Shown here one piece after another: positions 55,641 through 64,000 of a stretch of DNA of 64,000 nt. Source of the DNA: Notoacmeibacter marinus (GTDB lineage Bacteria > Pseudomonadota > Alphaproteobacteria > Rhizobiales > Rhizobiaceae); assembly GCF_002238045.1 (NCBI RefSeq), contig NZ_NBYO01000002.1, forward strand, positions 186,001 to 250,000, written 5' to 3'. Below the pieces are notes generated by a model, which did not search any database, was not told the DNA's origin, and saw only the letters and a list, made by a program, of their open reading frames with translations. The position numbers and the translations under genes are program-made. Positions within the stretch are counted from its first letter, which is position 1; each line of letters starts with the position of its first letter.

Positions 55641-57458
55641 ATGGGTCGGGGTAATTCAATGATCGCAGGGACAGGCCGCCAGCATCGCGGCTGGATATGG
55701 GTTGGCTTACCCGGAATTCTTATCCTTGCGACCACAACATTGCTGTTCGGTATACTACTGGTTGTACAGCGGGTGCCGATCGGTCCGATGTACTGGGATC
55801 TGTACATCTATTTCGATGCCGTCCAGCGGCTGCGAACCGGTCAGATTCCGGCCGTCGACTTCTTCATGCCGGCGGGGCCGCTTTTCTATTGGATATTCGA
55901 CGGCGCACTGCGTGTTCTGCCGAACGCGCAGCCGCTTCTCCTTATAAGCTGGTCCGTTCTGCTGATCACCGGTCCGGCCATGGCGGTCGCCTGTACGGCG
56001 GCGGCACGGCGATCCCTCACGGAAAGCCTTCTCTACCTTCTGCCTTTTCTTCTGTTCACCGCCCTGCCGTTCAACACGCAGGAATATTACCCGTTTCCTG
56101 GCTCCGACGGCTTTGGCATCTACAACCGGCATGGTGCGCAGTTGCTTTACGTGCTGGTCGTGACCGTCCTGGCCCTGCGCAACACCTTTCTGATGGCGGT
56201 CATGATCGCCATTCTCATGCTGGCGCTGTTCCTGACCAAGATTACGGCCTTCGCGGCAGGCGGACTGGTCTGTTTCTTTGCGCTTGCCACCCTGCGCATT
56301 CCGTTCCGCCACGCGCTTATAGCGGCCGCGATCTTCCTGATTACACTGACAATCTTGGAATTTATCTATCGGCTGCCGTCGGCTTACCTCGTCGACGTCC
56401 TGACTCTGATAAGGATGAATGAGGGGTCGCTTCTACCGCGTTACATGCAGGGCGCCTCCATGAATATCGTGCCGCTGCTTGGCGGCGGCGTTCTGGCTTT
56501 ATTGACCTTGGGGTGGGCGGCGGGTGGCGAAATTCCCGCCGACGGAGCACGCTGGATGCAATGGCATGAGCGCGTTGCGGCACGGCTCGACCGGCTGGGG
56601 CTTTGGATCATCGTAACGCTGCTTGCCAGCCTGATCTATGAAACGCAGAACACAGGCAGCCAGGCGATGATCGCCGCGATCCCGCCGGCACTTCTCGCTT
56701 GCCAGCGGATCATGCAATCCGAACGGTCGATGGCCAGCGTCGTGCGGGTGGCAATGGCCGGACTTCTGGTGATGCCGCTGGCCGGTGTCGTCATCGAAAG
56801 AGCGGCACGGACGTGGGTTGGTGCGCTGAAAAACGAGGCGATCGCCGCACCCAATCTGAAGACGATTGGGCACGTTACCGCCCGCCCCTTCTTTGTTCGC
56901 CAGGCCGAGGTGCATCTAAAAGTTGCACTGCAGCACAGGGATACCTTCGAAACCTTTATCGAAGAAGGCGAACTACCCAGTCCTCTTCGCTATTCCGACT
57001 TCGAATTCCAGATCCGCCTGATATGGATGATGGACGCGCTGGTGCGCCAGCTTCGCCAGATCGAAGAGCGGCACGGCATTCGCTTCGATACCATCATGAC
57101 GCTGGATTTTACCAATCCGATAGGCTGGGCGATGGATCGGAACGCGCCGAAACATATTCCAATCGGCGCAGATCCGAACCGAACGGTGCCGGAACCGGAT
57201 GCCAGGATCATCGAAGCCGTGCAGGCGACCGATCTTGCGGTATTGCCGACTTGCGCACCACGCGCCAATAGCGCCCATCTGCTGCGCATCTACGGCTCCC
57301 ATCTGAAACAGCATCGGCGCGTGCGGCTGACGCCATGCTATGACGGTTTCGTCCATCCACGTTTGGCCGGATCGCTCGCGTCACAGCCTTCCTCATCGGC
57401 TGAAACGCAGGAAGCCGGCCCGCAAAGCGAAACCGGCTCCCTTGACTTGCAACAGTAG
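55641..57458 (+). CDS. Large polytopic membrane protein of unknown function
   Basis: 605 residues. About ten membrane segments fill the first 400 residues (for example LPGILILATTTLLFGILLVV and LVVTVLALRNTFLMAVMIAI). An early periplasmic loop has YWDLYIYFDAVQRLRTGQIPAVDFFMPAGP. That loop resembles the first loop of GT-C type membrane glycosyltransferases, where an acidic residue binds the lipid-phosphate donor. The last 170 residues are soluble. The neighbouring lipid-linked pentose genes make a glycosyltransferase role plausible but unproven. Starts at 55641 or 55659 are both possible. Confidence 0.72.
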   Translation: MGRGNSMIAGTGRQHRGWIWVGLPGILILATTTLLFGILLVVQRVPIGPMYWDLYIYFDAVQRLRTGQIPAVDFFMPAGPLFYWIFDGALRVLPNAQPLLLISWSVLLITGPAMAVACTAAARRSLTESLLYLLPFLLFTALPFNTQEYYPFPGSDGFGIYNRHGAQLLYVLVVTVLALRNTFLMAVMIAILMLALFLTKITAFAAGGLVCFFALATLRIPFRHALIAAAIFLITLTILEFIYRLPSAYLVDVLTLIRMNEGSLLPRYMQGASMNIVPLLGGGVLALLTLGWAAGGEIPADGARWMQWHERVAARLDRLGLWIIVTLLASLIYETQNTGSQAMIAAIPPALLACQRIMQSERSMASVVRVAMAGLLVMPLAGVVIERAARTWVGALKNEAIAAPNLKTIGHVTARPFFVRQAEVHLKVALQHRDTFETFIEEGELPSPLRYSDFEFQIRLIWMMDALVRQLRQIEERHGIRFDTIMTLDFTNPIGWAMDRNAPKHIPIGADPNRTVPEPDARIIEAVQATDLAVLPTCAPRANSAHLLRIYGSHLKQHRRVRLTPCYDGFVHPRLAGSLASQPSSSAETQEAGPQSETGSLDLQQ

Positions 57459-57468
57459 AGTTCGGAAC

Positions 57469-58962
57469 TTAGCCGACCTGGCTGGCGACGAAGTCCTTGA
57501 CGATGCGCACCACGCCCTTCGACAGCACAGCATCGAGCGCGTCCATGAATTCGTCGACATGTGCCCGCGTGGCGATAAGTGGCGGCTGCAGACGGATAAC
57601 GTTACGATTATATTCGGTAAACGCCACCAGAACGCCATGGTCCCGCAATAGCGCCGACCCGATGAAGCCGGGCAGCGAACCCTTCAGCTTGTCGTCCAGC
57701 ATCGCAATCATCGGCTTGACCACAAGCGGCATGGCCTGGCTGAAATCGTGAAATTCGAGGCCGACCATCAGCCCTCGGCCGCGCACGTCCTTGATGAGCT
57801 TAGGATAGCGGTTCTGCAGCTCTTTCAGCCGTTCGATCAGATAGGCGCCGGTTTGCGCCGAGTTTTCGATCAAGCCTTCATCGTACAGCACGTTCAGCGC
57901 CTCGATGGCGGTGATGCACGATTCGCCGATGCCGCCGAATGTCGCCTGCGCATGGATCAACGCGTTCTTCGGCGCACCATAGGCCTTCATGTAGATATCG
58001 CGTTTGGCGATCATGGCGGCCATGGCCGTTTTGCCCCCGCCCAGGCTTTTGGCGAGCGCGGTGATGTCCGGCACGATGCCGTGATGTTCAAAGGCATAGA
58101 ACTTGCCGGTTCGGCCGAAACCGCACTGGACTTCATCGCAGACCATAATCACGCCATAGCGGTCGCACAGCGCCCGCAGTTCGGTCCAGAAACCGTCCGG
58201 CGCCTCGACGATGCCGCCGCCACCCTGAACCGTCTCCAGGACGATGGCGCCGATCTGTTTGTCGGCTCTGAAAGCGCGCTCGATCGCTGCTATGTCGCCA
58301 AAGGGAACGCGCACCGTATTGTCGACCAGTTTGAACTGGCCGCGATAGAGCTCGCCATCGGTGATCGACAGGACGCCCTTTGTCTTTCCGTGGAAGGAAT
58401 TGACGGCGTGAACGATTTTCGGCCGATCCGGCCCGGCTGCCCTTTCCGCCAGCTTGACGGCGGCTTCCATGGCTTCGGAGCCCGACGAGCCTAAGAAAAC
58501 CATGTCGAGATCGCCGGGCGAAACGGTGGCGAGGTTTTTGGCCAGCGCGGCGGCATACTGGCTCATGAAGGCGATGGCGATTTCGTGCCGGCTCTCGTCC
58601 TGGAACCGCTTGCGGGCGGCGGTGATGCGCGGATGATTATGGCCGAGCGCCAGAGAACCGAAGCCGCCGAAGAAGTCGAGGATCTTCCGGCCGTTCTGGT
58701 CGTAATAATACATCCCTTCGGCGCGCTCGACCTTCACCTTGTTGAAGCCGAGCAGCTTCATGAAATGCATCTGGCCAGGATTGATATGCGCCATGAAGAG
58801 ATCGGTCATAGTGCCGAGCGACATCGAGGCGGCGTCTTCCACCGACAAAAGATCGGGCTTTATCTGCGGGGCCAGTTCCGTGGGGGCGAGATCGGGCGTG
58901 TTCAAATCAAGGCGCTCCGCGCTTTCGGGTTTTTCGATTACGTTCACCGGACTGCTCCTCAT
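57469..58962 (-). CDS. Class III PLP-dependent aminotransferase
   Basis: 497 residues. PLP motifs: VFLGSSGSEAMEAAVKLAER, the Asp of MVCDEVQCGFGRTGKF, and Schiff-base Lys in ITALAKSLGGGKTAMAA. An N-terminal extension of about 50 residues is unusual. This is the acetylornithine/4-aminobutyrate aminotransferase fold. It overlaps the epimerase gene by ATGA, so it probably acts on a sugar- or lipid-related substrate in this cluster (inference). Confidence 0.88.
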   Translation of the reverse strand: MRSSPVNVIEKPESAERLDLNTPDLAPTELAPQIKPDLLSVEDAASMSLGTMTDLFMAHINPGQMHFMKLLGFNKVKVERAEGMYYYDQNGRKILDFFGGFGSLALGHNHPRITAARKRFQDESRHEIAIAFMSQYAAALAKNLATVSPGDLDMVFLGSSGSEAMEAAVKLAERAAGPDRPKIVHAVNSFHGKTKGVLSITDGELYRGQFKLVDNTVRVPFGDIAAIERAFRADKQIGAIVLETVQGGGGIVEAPDGFWTELRALCDRYGVIMVCDEVQCGFGRTGKFYAFEHHGIVPDITALAKSLGGGKTAMAAMIAKRDIYMKAYGAPKNALIHAQATFGGIGESCITAIEALNVLYDEGLIENSAQTGAYLIERLKELQNRYPKLIKDVRGRGLMVGLEFHDFSQAMPLVVKPMIAMLDDKLKGSLPGFIGSALLRDHGVLVAFTEYNRNVIRLQPPLIATRAHVDEFMDALDAVLSKGVVRIVKDFVASQVG

Positions 58963-59999
58963 TGCGCAGCTTCCAGATAACTGCGATCCTTTTTGCCGCT
59001 CGCGGGAGCATTCCCGCCGGCTTTCCTGGCGTGGTATTCGTCATAGGCGGCGATCAGCATGTCTTCGTCGCGATATTGCGGCACCCAGCCGAGATCGCGT
59101 TCGCCCTTGGAAACATCGAGCAGGCAGTCCTCATCGGCGATGAGATACTGTTCCGGGTCCATCAGGGGCATGTTCATGCGGTCCAGAAGATTGAGCGTCT
59201 GTTTAACCGCCCAGCCCGGCGTCGGCACCAGAATGGACTTCGATCCGGCATGCGTGATCAGCTTTGTCAGCAGCGCGCGAACCGAAGGCGGATTGAGCGA
59301 GCCGAGATTGTAGGCTTCGTTCGGACAGCCATGGATCATGGCAAGGCGCGCCGCCTCCGCGCAATCGAAGACCGAAATGAACTGATAGGGGTTTTTACCC
59401 GATCCGATCATCGGCACCGGCAGATTGCGGTCGACCAGCTTGAAGAGTTTCTCCAGAATGCCGAGTCGGCCCGGTCCGATGATGAGGCGCGGTCGAAAGA
59501 GCGTGATGTTCATGCCCTTCTTGCGCCAGTCTTCGGCCAGTTCCTCCGTTCGCAGCTTCGACAGGCCGTATTCACCCAGCGGCGCGACGGGATGATCCTC
59601 GGTCATCGGATAGTGCACGGTATGGCCGTAGACCATGTCGGTGGTGAAATGCACGAGTTCGCGTGCGCCGACCGCATCCATCGCCTCGATGATATTGACC
59701 GTTCCATTATAGTTGACCGGAAAGAAGAAATCGTGCCGCTTCGCCCGCACCTGCAAGGGCGACAGCATCTTGGCCGACAGATTGTAGATCTTATCGTCCG
59801 AACGCAGACCGAGCGCCTCTACCGATGCGCGATCGGTTACGTCGCAATGAGTAAAGGAGACGCCCTCATCGTAGTGCGGCAATGCGCTCTTGGCGATGTC
59901 CGCTACGATGACCTCATGGCCGTCCTCGATCAGTTTCGGCGCCAGATGACGGCCAACGAACCCGTCCCCCCCGAAGATGACATGACGTTGTTTTGACAT
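58959..59999 (-). CDS. NAD(P)-dependent sugar epimerase/dehydratase, extended SDR
   Basis: 346 residues. The nucleotide-binding motif GGDGFVGRHLA and YGLSK catalytic pair mark an extended short-chain dehydrogenase. It resembles 3-beta-HSD/epimerase relatives that act on sugars or polyprenol-linked substrates. Start at 59999; the open frame upstream is a shadow of the EamA gene. Downstream partner: the aminotransferase, translationally coupled. Confidence 0.87.
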   Translation of the reverse strand: MSKQRHVIFGGDGFVGRHLAPKLIEDGHEVIVADIAKSALPHYDEGVSFTHCDVTDRASVEALGLRSDDKIYNLSAKMLSPLQVRAKRHDFFFPVNYNGTVNIIEAMDAVGARELVHFTTDMVYGHTVHYPMTEDHPVAPLGEYGLSKLRTEELAEDWRKKGMNITLFRPRLIIGPGRLGILEKLFKLVDRNLPVPMIGSGKNPYQFISVFDCAEAARLAMIHGCPNEAYNLGSLNPPSVRALLTKLITHAGSKSILVPTPGWAVKQTLNLLDRMNMPLMDPEQYLIADEDCLLDVSKGERDLGWVPQYRDEDMLIAAYDEYHARKAGGNAPASGKKDRSYLEAAQ

Positions 60000-60010
60000 G
60001 GGATTCGATC

Positions 60011-60454
60011 TCACTTGAGCGTTGAGGAAGAGATGGTTTTGGTGCCGCTGATGTCGGCATGCTCCGCGGTATCGGCCTGGCCCTGCCGGCCCGATTGGGC
60101 GATCAGCACGGTTCCGACGCAGATGAGCGCGATACCCCCAATACGCAGCGCGTTGAGGTCTTCGCCGAATAGCTGCCAGGCCAGAACCGCGACAAGCACA
60201 TAGGCGAGCGACAAAAACGGATATGCGAAGGACAGGTCGACCTTCGACAGGACGAAGAGATGGCTTGCCATGGAGACGACGAACACGCACAGCCCGAAGA
60301 AGACCCAGGGCTGAAAGACGATCTGGAGAATGCGCAGAACCGGATGGACACCCGGCACCGCCAATTCACCCAGTTGCATCATGCCATGCTTGAGCATGAG
60401 CTGCGCGAATGCGTTGGTCGCCACGGTAAACAGGATAAACGGGATATATTTCAT
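60011..60454 (-). CDS. Small EamA/SMR family transporter
   Basis: 147 residues with four membrane helices (IPFILFTVATNAFAQLMLKHG, WVFFGLCVFVVSMASHLFVLS, FAYPFLSLAYVLVAVLAW, IGGIALICVGTVLIAQSG). The four-helix form is that of SMR/ArnE-like proteins that flip lipid-linked sugars, and the context fits this. The tail is short and hydrophilic. It begins 146 bases after the oxidase stop. Confidence 0.83.
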   Translation of the reverse strand: MKYIPFILFTVATNAFAQLMLKHGMMQLGELAVPGVHPVLRILQIVFQPWVFFGLCVFVVSMASHLFVLSKVDLSFAYPFLSLAYVLVAVLAWQLFGEDLNALRIGGIALICVGTVLIAQSGRQGQADTAEHADISGTKTISSSTLK

Positions 60455-60601
60455 TTCGGCACAGGTTCCGTTTGAATTACCGTCAGGCTAGACGGCAAAG
60501 CGTGCAAAGACGTAAACGAGAAGGCCAAATCACACCTGTAGATCAGCGTTTTGCTGCCTAGAGTTAATGGTTTGACTTGAAAGAAGAATTTTGACGGTTC
60601 G

Positions 60602-61936
60602 TTAACCGTCCTGCTTCAGCACGATGGCGGTGCGCCGCCAGTAATCGCTGATGAGGCATGGGTCCCTCATCGCTTCCAGTTTCGCCCAGTCGGGAAAGCC
60701 CGCCTTGAAGGTGCGCGGGCTCATTCGGGCATCCTTGTAGGGATTGACCGCGCCGCCGGCAGCCACCGTGATGGCGTCCAGACGATCCATGAGCCGGCGG
60801 GTGCGCTCGCCCTGATTGGGGAAATCCAGCGTCAGCGTATAGCCGGGTCGCGCAAAGCCGATCAGCCCTGCGCGACCCATTTCACCAAACCGTTTGAGAA
60901 CCGTGAGGAAGGAGCCAGCCTGTTCCTTCTGCGCCGCGTCCAGCAGGGCCGGCAGCGCGTCGGCCGCGGTCTCGTAAGGCACGACGGACTGGTGCTGGTA
61001 AAGACCTTTCGGACCGTAGAGCCGGTTCCAGTTGCGCACGCTATCCAGCGGATAGAAATAGCTCTGCCAGCTCGTGCGGATCGGCGCACCCGCCTTGCGA
61101 ATCTGCGAAAAACGGTACGCGCCGTTGAAAAGCTTCAGGAACGGCCGGTTCAAAACGTTGATCGGCGGTTGAAACGGCACCGACAGGCGCGCCTGACCGG
61201 GTGCGGCATCGCCTTTCGAACCGCTCTCGGCATGATTGGCCGCAAGCAGAACGCCCCTACCTTGCTTCGCGCCCGACGCCAGCTGATCGATCCAGGCGAC
61301 GGCGTATTCGTTCTTCGCGTCGGCCTCTTCCGCCATGGCGAGGTAGTCACCGATCGTATCGAAAGGCGTTATCGTCTGAACGACATCGAGCGAGCGAACC
61401 GGCATCATCCGTAGACGGGCCGAGAGGATGACCCCGGTCAGCCCCATACCGCCGATCGTCGCATGAAAGAGTTCGGCTTCCTTCCGCGCGCTTATTTCCC
61501 GAATGCCGCTGTCGCTTCGCGCGATGGTCAGGCTTTCGACGTGCGCGCCGAACGTGCCGCGCCGGTGATGGTTCTTGCCGTGCACATCGTTGGCGATGGC
61601 GCCGCCCAGCGTGACGAACCGCGTGCCGGGTGTGACCGGAAGAAACCAGCCATGTGGCCCGCACTGGGCGATGATTGCCTGGAGGTCGACACCCGCTTCT
61701 GCGTCGAGAAGGCCCGTTTGCGTGTCGAAGGAAAGAATGCGGTCTGCCTGCCCCATATCGATGAGCTGTCCCGCATCATTGTGGCAGCTATCGCCATAGG
61801 AGAGACCTTTGCCGAACGGCAGAAATCCATCGGCGAGCGGGCCGTCGCCGATCCGGGCAAGGCCCTCCTCGGGCGACACCGCGCGGCGCTTGTCCGGTTT
61901 GATCCGCCCGAAGCTCTGATAGGGATCGCTTGCCAT
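60602..61936 (-). CDS. DprE1-like FAD-dependent oxidase
   Basis: 444 residues. FAD_binding_4 region with FGKGLSYGDSCHNDAG and LPVTPGTRFVTLGGAIANDVHGKNHH. HGKNHH is the hallmark of decaprenylphosphoryl-beta-D-ribose 2'-oxidase (DprE1). Such enzymes oxidise the lipid-linked ribose at C2 as the first half of an epimerisation to arabinose. The reducing partner (DprE2, a short-chain dehydrogenase) is not obvious here. It begins 3 bases after the HAD-UbiA gene stop. Confidence 0.85.
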   Translation of the reverse strand: MASDPYQSFGRIKPDKRRAVSPEEGLARIGDGPLADGFLPFGKGLSYGDSCHNDAGQLIDMGQADRILSFDTQTGLLDAEAGVDLQAIIAQCGPHGWFLPVTPGTRFVTLGGAIANDVHGKNHHRRGTFGAHVESLTIARSDSGIREISARKEAELFHATIGGMGLTGVILSARLRMMPVRSLDVVQTITPFDTIGDYLAMAEEADAKNEYAVAWIDQLASGAKQGRGVLLAANHAESGSKGDAAPGQARLSVPFQPPINVLNRPFLKLFNGAYRFSQIRKAGAPIRTSWQSYFYPLDSVRNWNRLYGPKGLYQHQSVVPYETAADALPALLDAAQKEQAGSFLTVLKRFGEMGRAGLIGFARPGYTLTLDFPNQGERTRRLMDRLDAITVAAGGAVNPYKDARMSPRTFKAGFPDWAKLEAMRDPCLISDYWRRTAIVLKQDG

Positions 61937-61939
61937 TGA

Positions 61940-63409
61940 TCAGAGAACCAGCGCGCCCACCACCAGCAACGCACCGATGGCGCCGACTGCCTGGCTGCGC
62001 CAGTCGCTCATGATGAAAACGATCGGATCGTCATGCATCTCGCCGCGATAGGCAAGGATCCATATTCGCATGCAAATGAACAGAATAGCCGGCGCCAGCG
62101 GCCACAACAGCCACGGCAACGAATATTGGCTGGCGATGGAATCGGACTGGATGTAGAGCGCCAAAACCATCGCCGCACCGAACCCGGCCGACACCCCGCT
62201 CATGGCGATGATGGCCTTGTCTTCACCGCGATAGGCGCGACCCTCGATCTTTCGTCCGATTTCCAGACCGCGATCGTTCAGCTCGACGAAGCGTTTGACG
62301 AGCGCGAGCGACAGGAAGAAGAAAATCGAGAAACCGAGCAGCCAGAAGGAAACGTTGACCTGCGTGGCTGCGGCGCCTCCAATGATACGCAGCGTATAGA
62401 GAGCCGCCAGGGTGAAGACGTCGATCAGCAGCATCCGTTTGAGGGCGAAGGAGTAGGCGGTGGTCGCCAAAAGATAGACCGCCAGAACGCCGGTAAACGC
62501 GAGCGGCAGCATCAGCGACAGACCGAATGCCGCGGTCAGCAACACGACCGTGGACATCAGCCCAAACGGAATGGAGAGCCGGCCCGACGCAAAGGGGCGT
62601 TTCTGCTTGGTAGGATGCGCACGATCCAGCGCCATGTCGAAACAGTCATTGACGATGTAGATCGCCGACGCCGCGAGCGAGAAGGAAAAGAAGGCGACGA
62701 TAGCCTGCCCCACCATGGCCCAGTCGCCATATTCATGCGCCAGCATCAACGGCACGACGACCAGAAGGTTTTTGAGCCATTGGTGAAGGCGTACCATCTT
62801 GCGAATGTCGCGCCATGAAATCGGCTCGTCGACCAGCCGGGTGGCATTGTTGCGCATGGCCCAGCGGCGCGCTGCCGCATCGGGTTGAACGACGATTCCC
62901 TGTCGCGCCGCGGAAAGGACCGGCAGATCGGCTCGGCTGTTGCCGACATAGTCGAACCCGGCTTCGCCATAGCGGCCAACGAGTTTGGCGGCCTTGTTGC
63001 GGCTGGTCATGTTGCCCTGGTCTTCGGTGGCAATGACCTCATCGAACAGACCGAGATGATCGGCGATGGCCTGCGCGACGGGCCGGGGCGTCCCGGTCGC
63101 CAGGACGATCGTGCGTCCTTTGCGCCGCTCTGCGCGGATCAGCCGCAGCACATCGTCGCGGTATGGCAACGTCGGCACGTCCCAGTCGGCACGGCGGGCT
63201 ACTTCGTGTTTCAACCGCGCCGGGCCTCCAGACGCAATCCAGAACGGCACCAGAAACAGAATGAACGGGTTGGACCGCAGTAGTCGGAACAGTCCTTCCC
63301 AGAGCAGATCCGTGGAGACCAGCGTACCATCGAGATCGATGGCGAGCGGGATGGCCTTGATGTCAGTCCGTACGTCCATGTCAACAGTCATCGTTTGGTT
63401 GTGGCTCAT
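61940..63409 (-). CDS. HAD phosphatase / UbiA prenyltransferase fusion
   Basis: About 489 residues. The N-terminal HAD domain (DLDGTLVSTDLLWEGLFRLL, IVLATGTPRPVAQAIADHLG) is fused to a UbiA domain with NDCFDMALDRAHPTKQKRP, the first Asp-rich site, and eight or nine helices. UbiA enzymes of this type transfer 5-phosphoribosyl to decaprenyl phosphate; the HAD domain could then remove the 5-phosphate. With the DprE1-like gene downstream this gives a lipid-linked pentose pathway. Start: ATG 63409, with 63481 and others possible. Confidence 0.87.
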   Translation of the reverse strand: MSHNQTMTVDMDVRTDIKAIPLAIDLDGTLVSTDLLWEGLFRLLRSNPFILFLVPFWIASGGPARLKHEVARRADWDVPTLPYRDDVLRLIRAERRKGRTIVLATGTPRPVAQAIADHLGLFDEVIATEDQGNMTSRNKAAKLVGRYGEAGFDYVGNSRADLPVLSAARQGIVVQPDAAARRWAMRNNATRLVDEPISWRDIRKMVRLHQWLKNLLVVVPLMLAHEYGDWAMVGQAIVAFFSFSLAASAIYIVNDCFDMALDRAHPTKQKRPFASGRLSIPFGLMSTVVLLTAAFGLSLMLPLAFTGVLAVYLLATTAYSFALKRMLLIDVFTLAALYTLRIIGGAAATQVNVSFWLLGFSIFFFLSLALVKRFVELNDRGLEIGRKIEGRAYRGEDKAIIAMSGVSAGFGAAMVLALYIQSDSIASQYSLPWLLWPLAPAILFICMRIWILAYRGEMHDDPIVFIMSDWRSQAVGAIGALLVVGALVL

Positions 63410-63617
63410 GGGAATTTGATGCCATCGAGAAATGACCATCGGCTGAAGACCGCAGATCTGGCGTCGATTGAATGATCTCACGGCTAACAGAAGGCTAACG
63501 GCCCATCACATGGATGAGCCGGCGCTTTGGGTCATTACGAAAAACCGGTAATCGTTCGAACCCTTCGGAAAGGGCTGGACAGGCGAACAATCCACGCCTA
63601 TATGGCCGCGACGGTTC

Positions 63618-63693
<76 letters not shown>

Positions 63694-63716
63694 ATTTCAA
63701 TGACCTAAAGTTTAGA

Positions 63717-63753
63717 TGTGAGGCATGAGGCGCTTTCTGTGAGGCATGAGGCG
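63717..63753 (+). repeat. Short tandem direct repeat beside tRNA-Lys
   Basis: tgtgaggcatgaggcg occurs twice (63717-63732 and 63738-63753) with five bases between. It starts 24 bases after the tRNA. No coding or known site is recognised in it. Confidence 0.7.
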
Positions 63754-63876
63754 TGGCTGTGTTCCGAATGCGTTCACACTTGCCCGCCGCGCAGTTCCCA
63801 TAGCTCTACCAGACGTCCGGCGACGGCCAACAGACGCGCCGCCCCTAGGACGAACATCCCGCGCCTGGAAAGTCCC

Positions 63877-64000
63877 TCAGGCCGTCAGTTTCATCGGCCC
63901 GAAGGGCAGGATCCGCGGCTTGTTGCGTTTTTGCTCATACATCATCGTGTCGGCGGCCTGTAGCATCGCCGGAACATTGTCGAAATCGTCGAACTCGGCA
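63877..64000 (-). CDS. Diguanylate cyclase, C-terminal end (cut by window edge)
   Basis: 41 codons ending the minus-strand frame: AEFDDFDNVPAMLQAADTMM and YEQKRNKPRILPFGP. The L..AD.MMY..K pattern is the last helix of GGDEF domains. The rest of the gene is outside the window. Confidence 0.65.
   Translation of the reverse strand, partial: AEFDDFDNVPAMLQAADTMMYEQKRNKPRILPFGPMKLTA

Overview
The window is a chromosomal stretch of an alphaproteobacterium, most likely of the order Hyphomicrobiales (Rhizobiales). This rests on gene content and order rather than a database search: three L,D-transpeptidases, a class I fumarase, a cobT/DUF1289/retropepsin-like neighbourhood, an FrcABCK-type fructose system, bioY with bioMN, and a rhizobial-type pobA-pcaDCHGB operon. 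The DNA is GC-rich and densely coded, with many 1-4 base stop/start overlaps (ATGA, GTGA, TTGA, TGATG).

Layout. 1-9.7 kb: gor (cut by the edge), a DUF2059 protein, rpiA, gph, tRNA-Val(CAC), a large L,D-transpeptidase, fumarase, a second L,D-transpeptidase, DUF3179, a PNPOx-like flavoprotein and DUF971. 9.7-16.2 kb: moaA, mobA, a basic amino-acid-type ABC transporter whose ATPase gene is not in the window, a 3-hydroxyisobutyrate dehydrogenase-type enzyme and an Lrp/AsnC regulator. 16.2-23.3 kb: a uracil-DNA glycosylase family protein, a GST, a membrane histidine kinase, cobT, DUF1289, an aspartic protease, a TauE/SafE protein and dusA.

23.2-33.2 kb is the main discovery: a genomic island inserted in the 5' end of dusA. 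An 18-bp direct repeat, exactly the six codons for MIDWTD, lies inside dusA (23213-23230) and again at 33225-33242, where it is still attached to the displaced native dusA start (MPIHSSAFAVAP before MIDWTD). The island has given dusA a new first 12 codons. It carries a PrtN-like remnant, an inverted dusA-like scrap coding DWTDRHC, and a beta-fructoside operon: CUT2 binding protein, signal-less GH32 enzyme, class II aldolase, PfkB kinase, FrcK-like kinase, ROK regulator, ABC ATPase and permease. It ends in a truncated ORF and a decayed IS630 transposase. No integrase is visible, so it looks fixed in place.

33.3-47.2 kb: the biotin ECF transporter bioY-bioM-bioN, a binding protein with no signal peptide, a glycine betaine ABC operon, the p-hydroxybenzoate/protocatechuate operon pobA-pcaDCHGB with a divergent AraC regulator and an 11-bp inverted repeat between them, a third L,D-transpeptidase and a second TauE-type protein. 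47.4-51.8 kb: a three-gene envelope system of two HlyD-like adaptors and a site-2-protease/adaptor fusion with no obvious substrate. It is the least understood module here.

52-64 kb: an ExoD-like protein, a PAS-GGDEF-EAL protein, and a set resembling lipid-linked pentose (decaprenylphosphoryl-arabinose type) synthesis: DprE1-like oxidase, HAD-UbiA fusion, small EamA/SMR transporter, extended SDR, class III aminotransferase and a large polytopic membrane protein. tRNA-Lys(CTT) and the 3' end of another GGDEF gene close the window.
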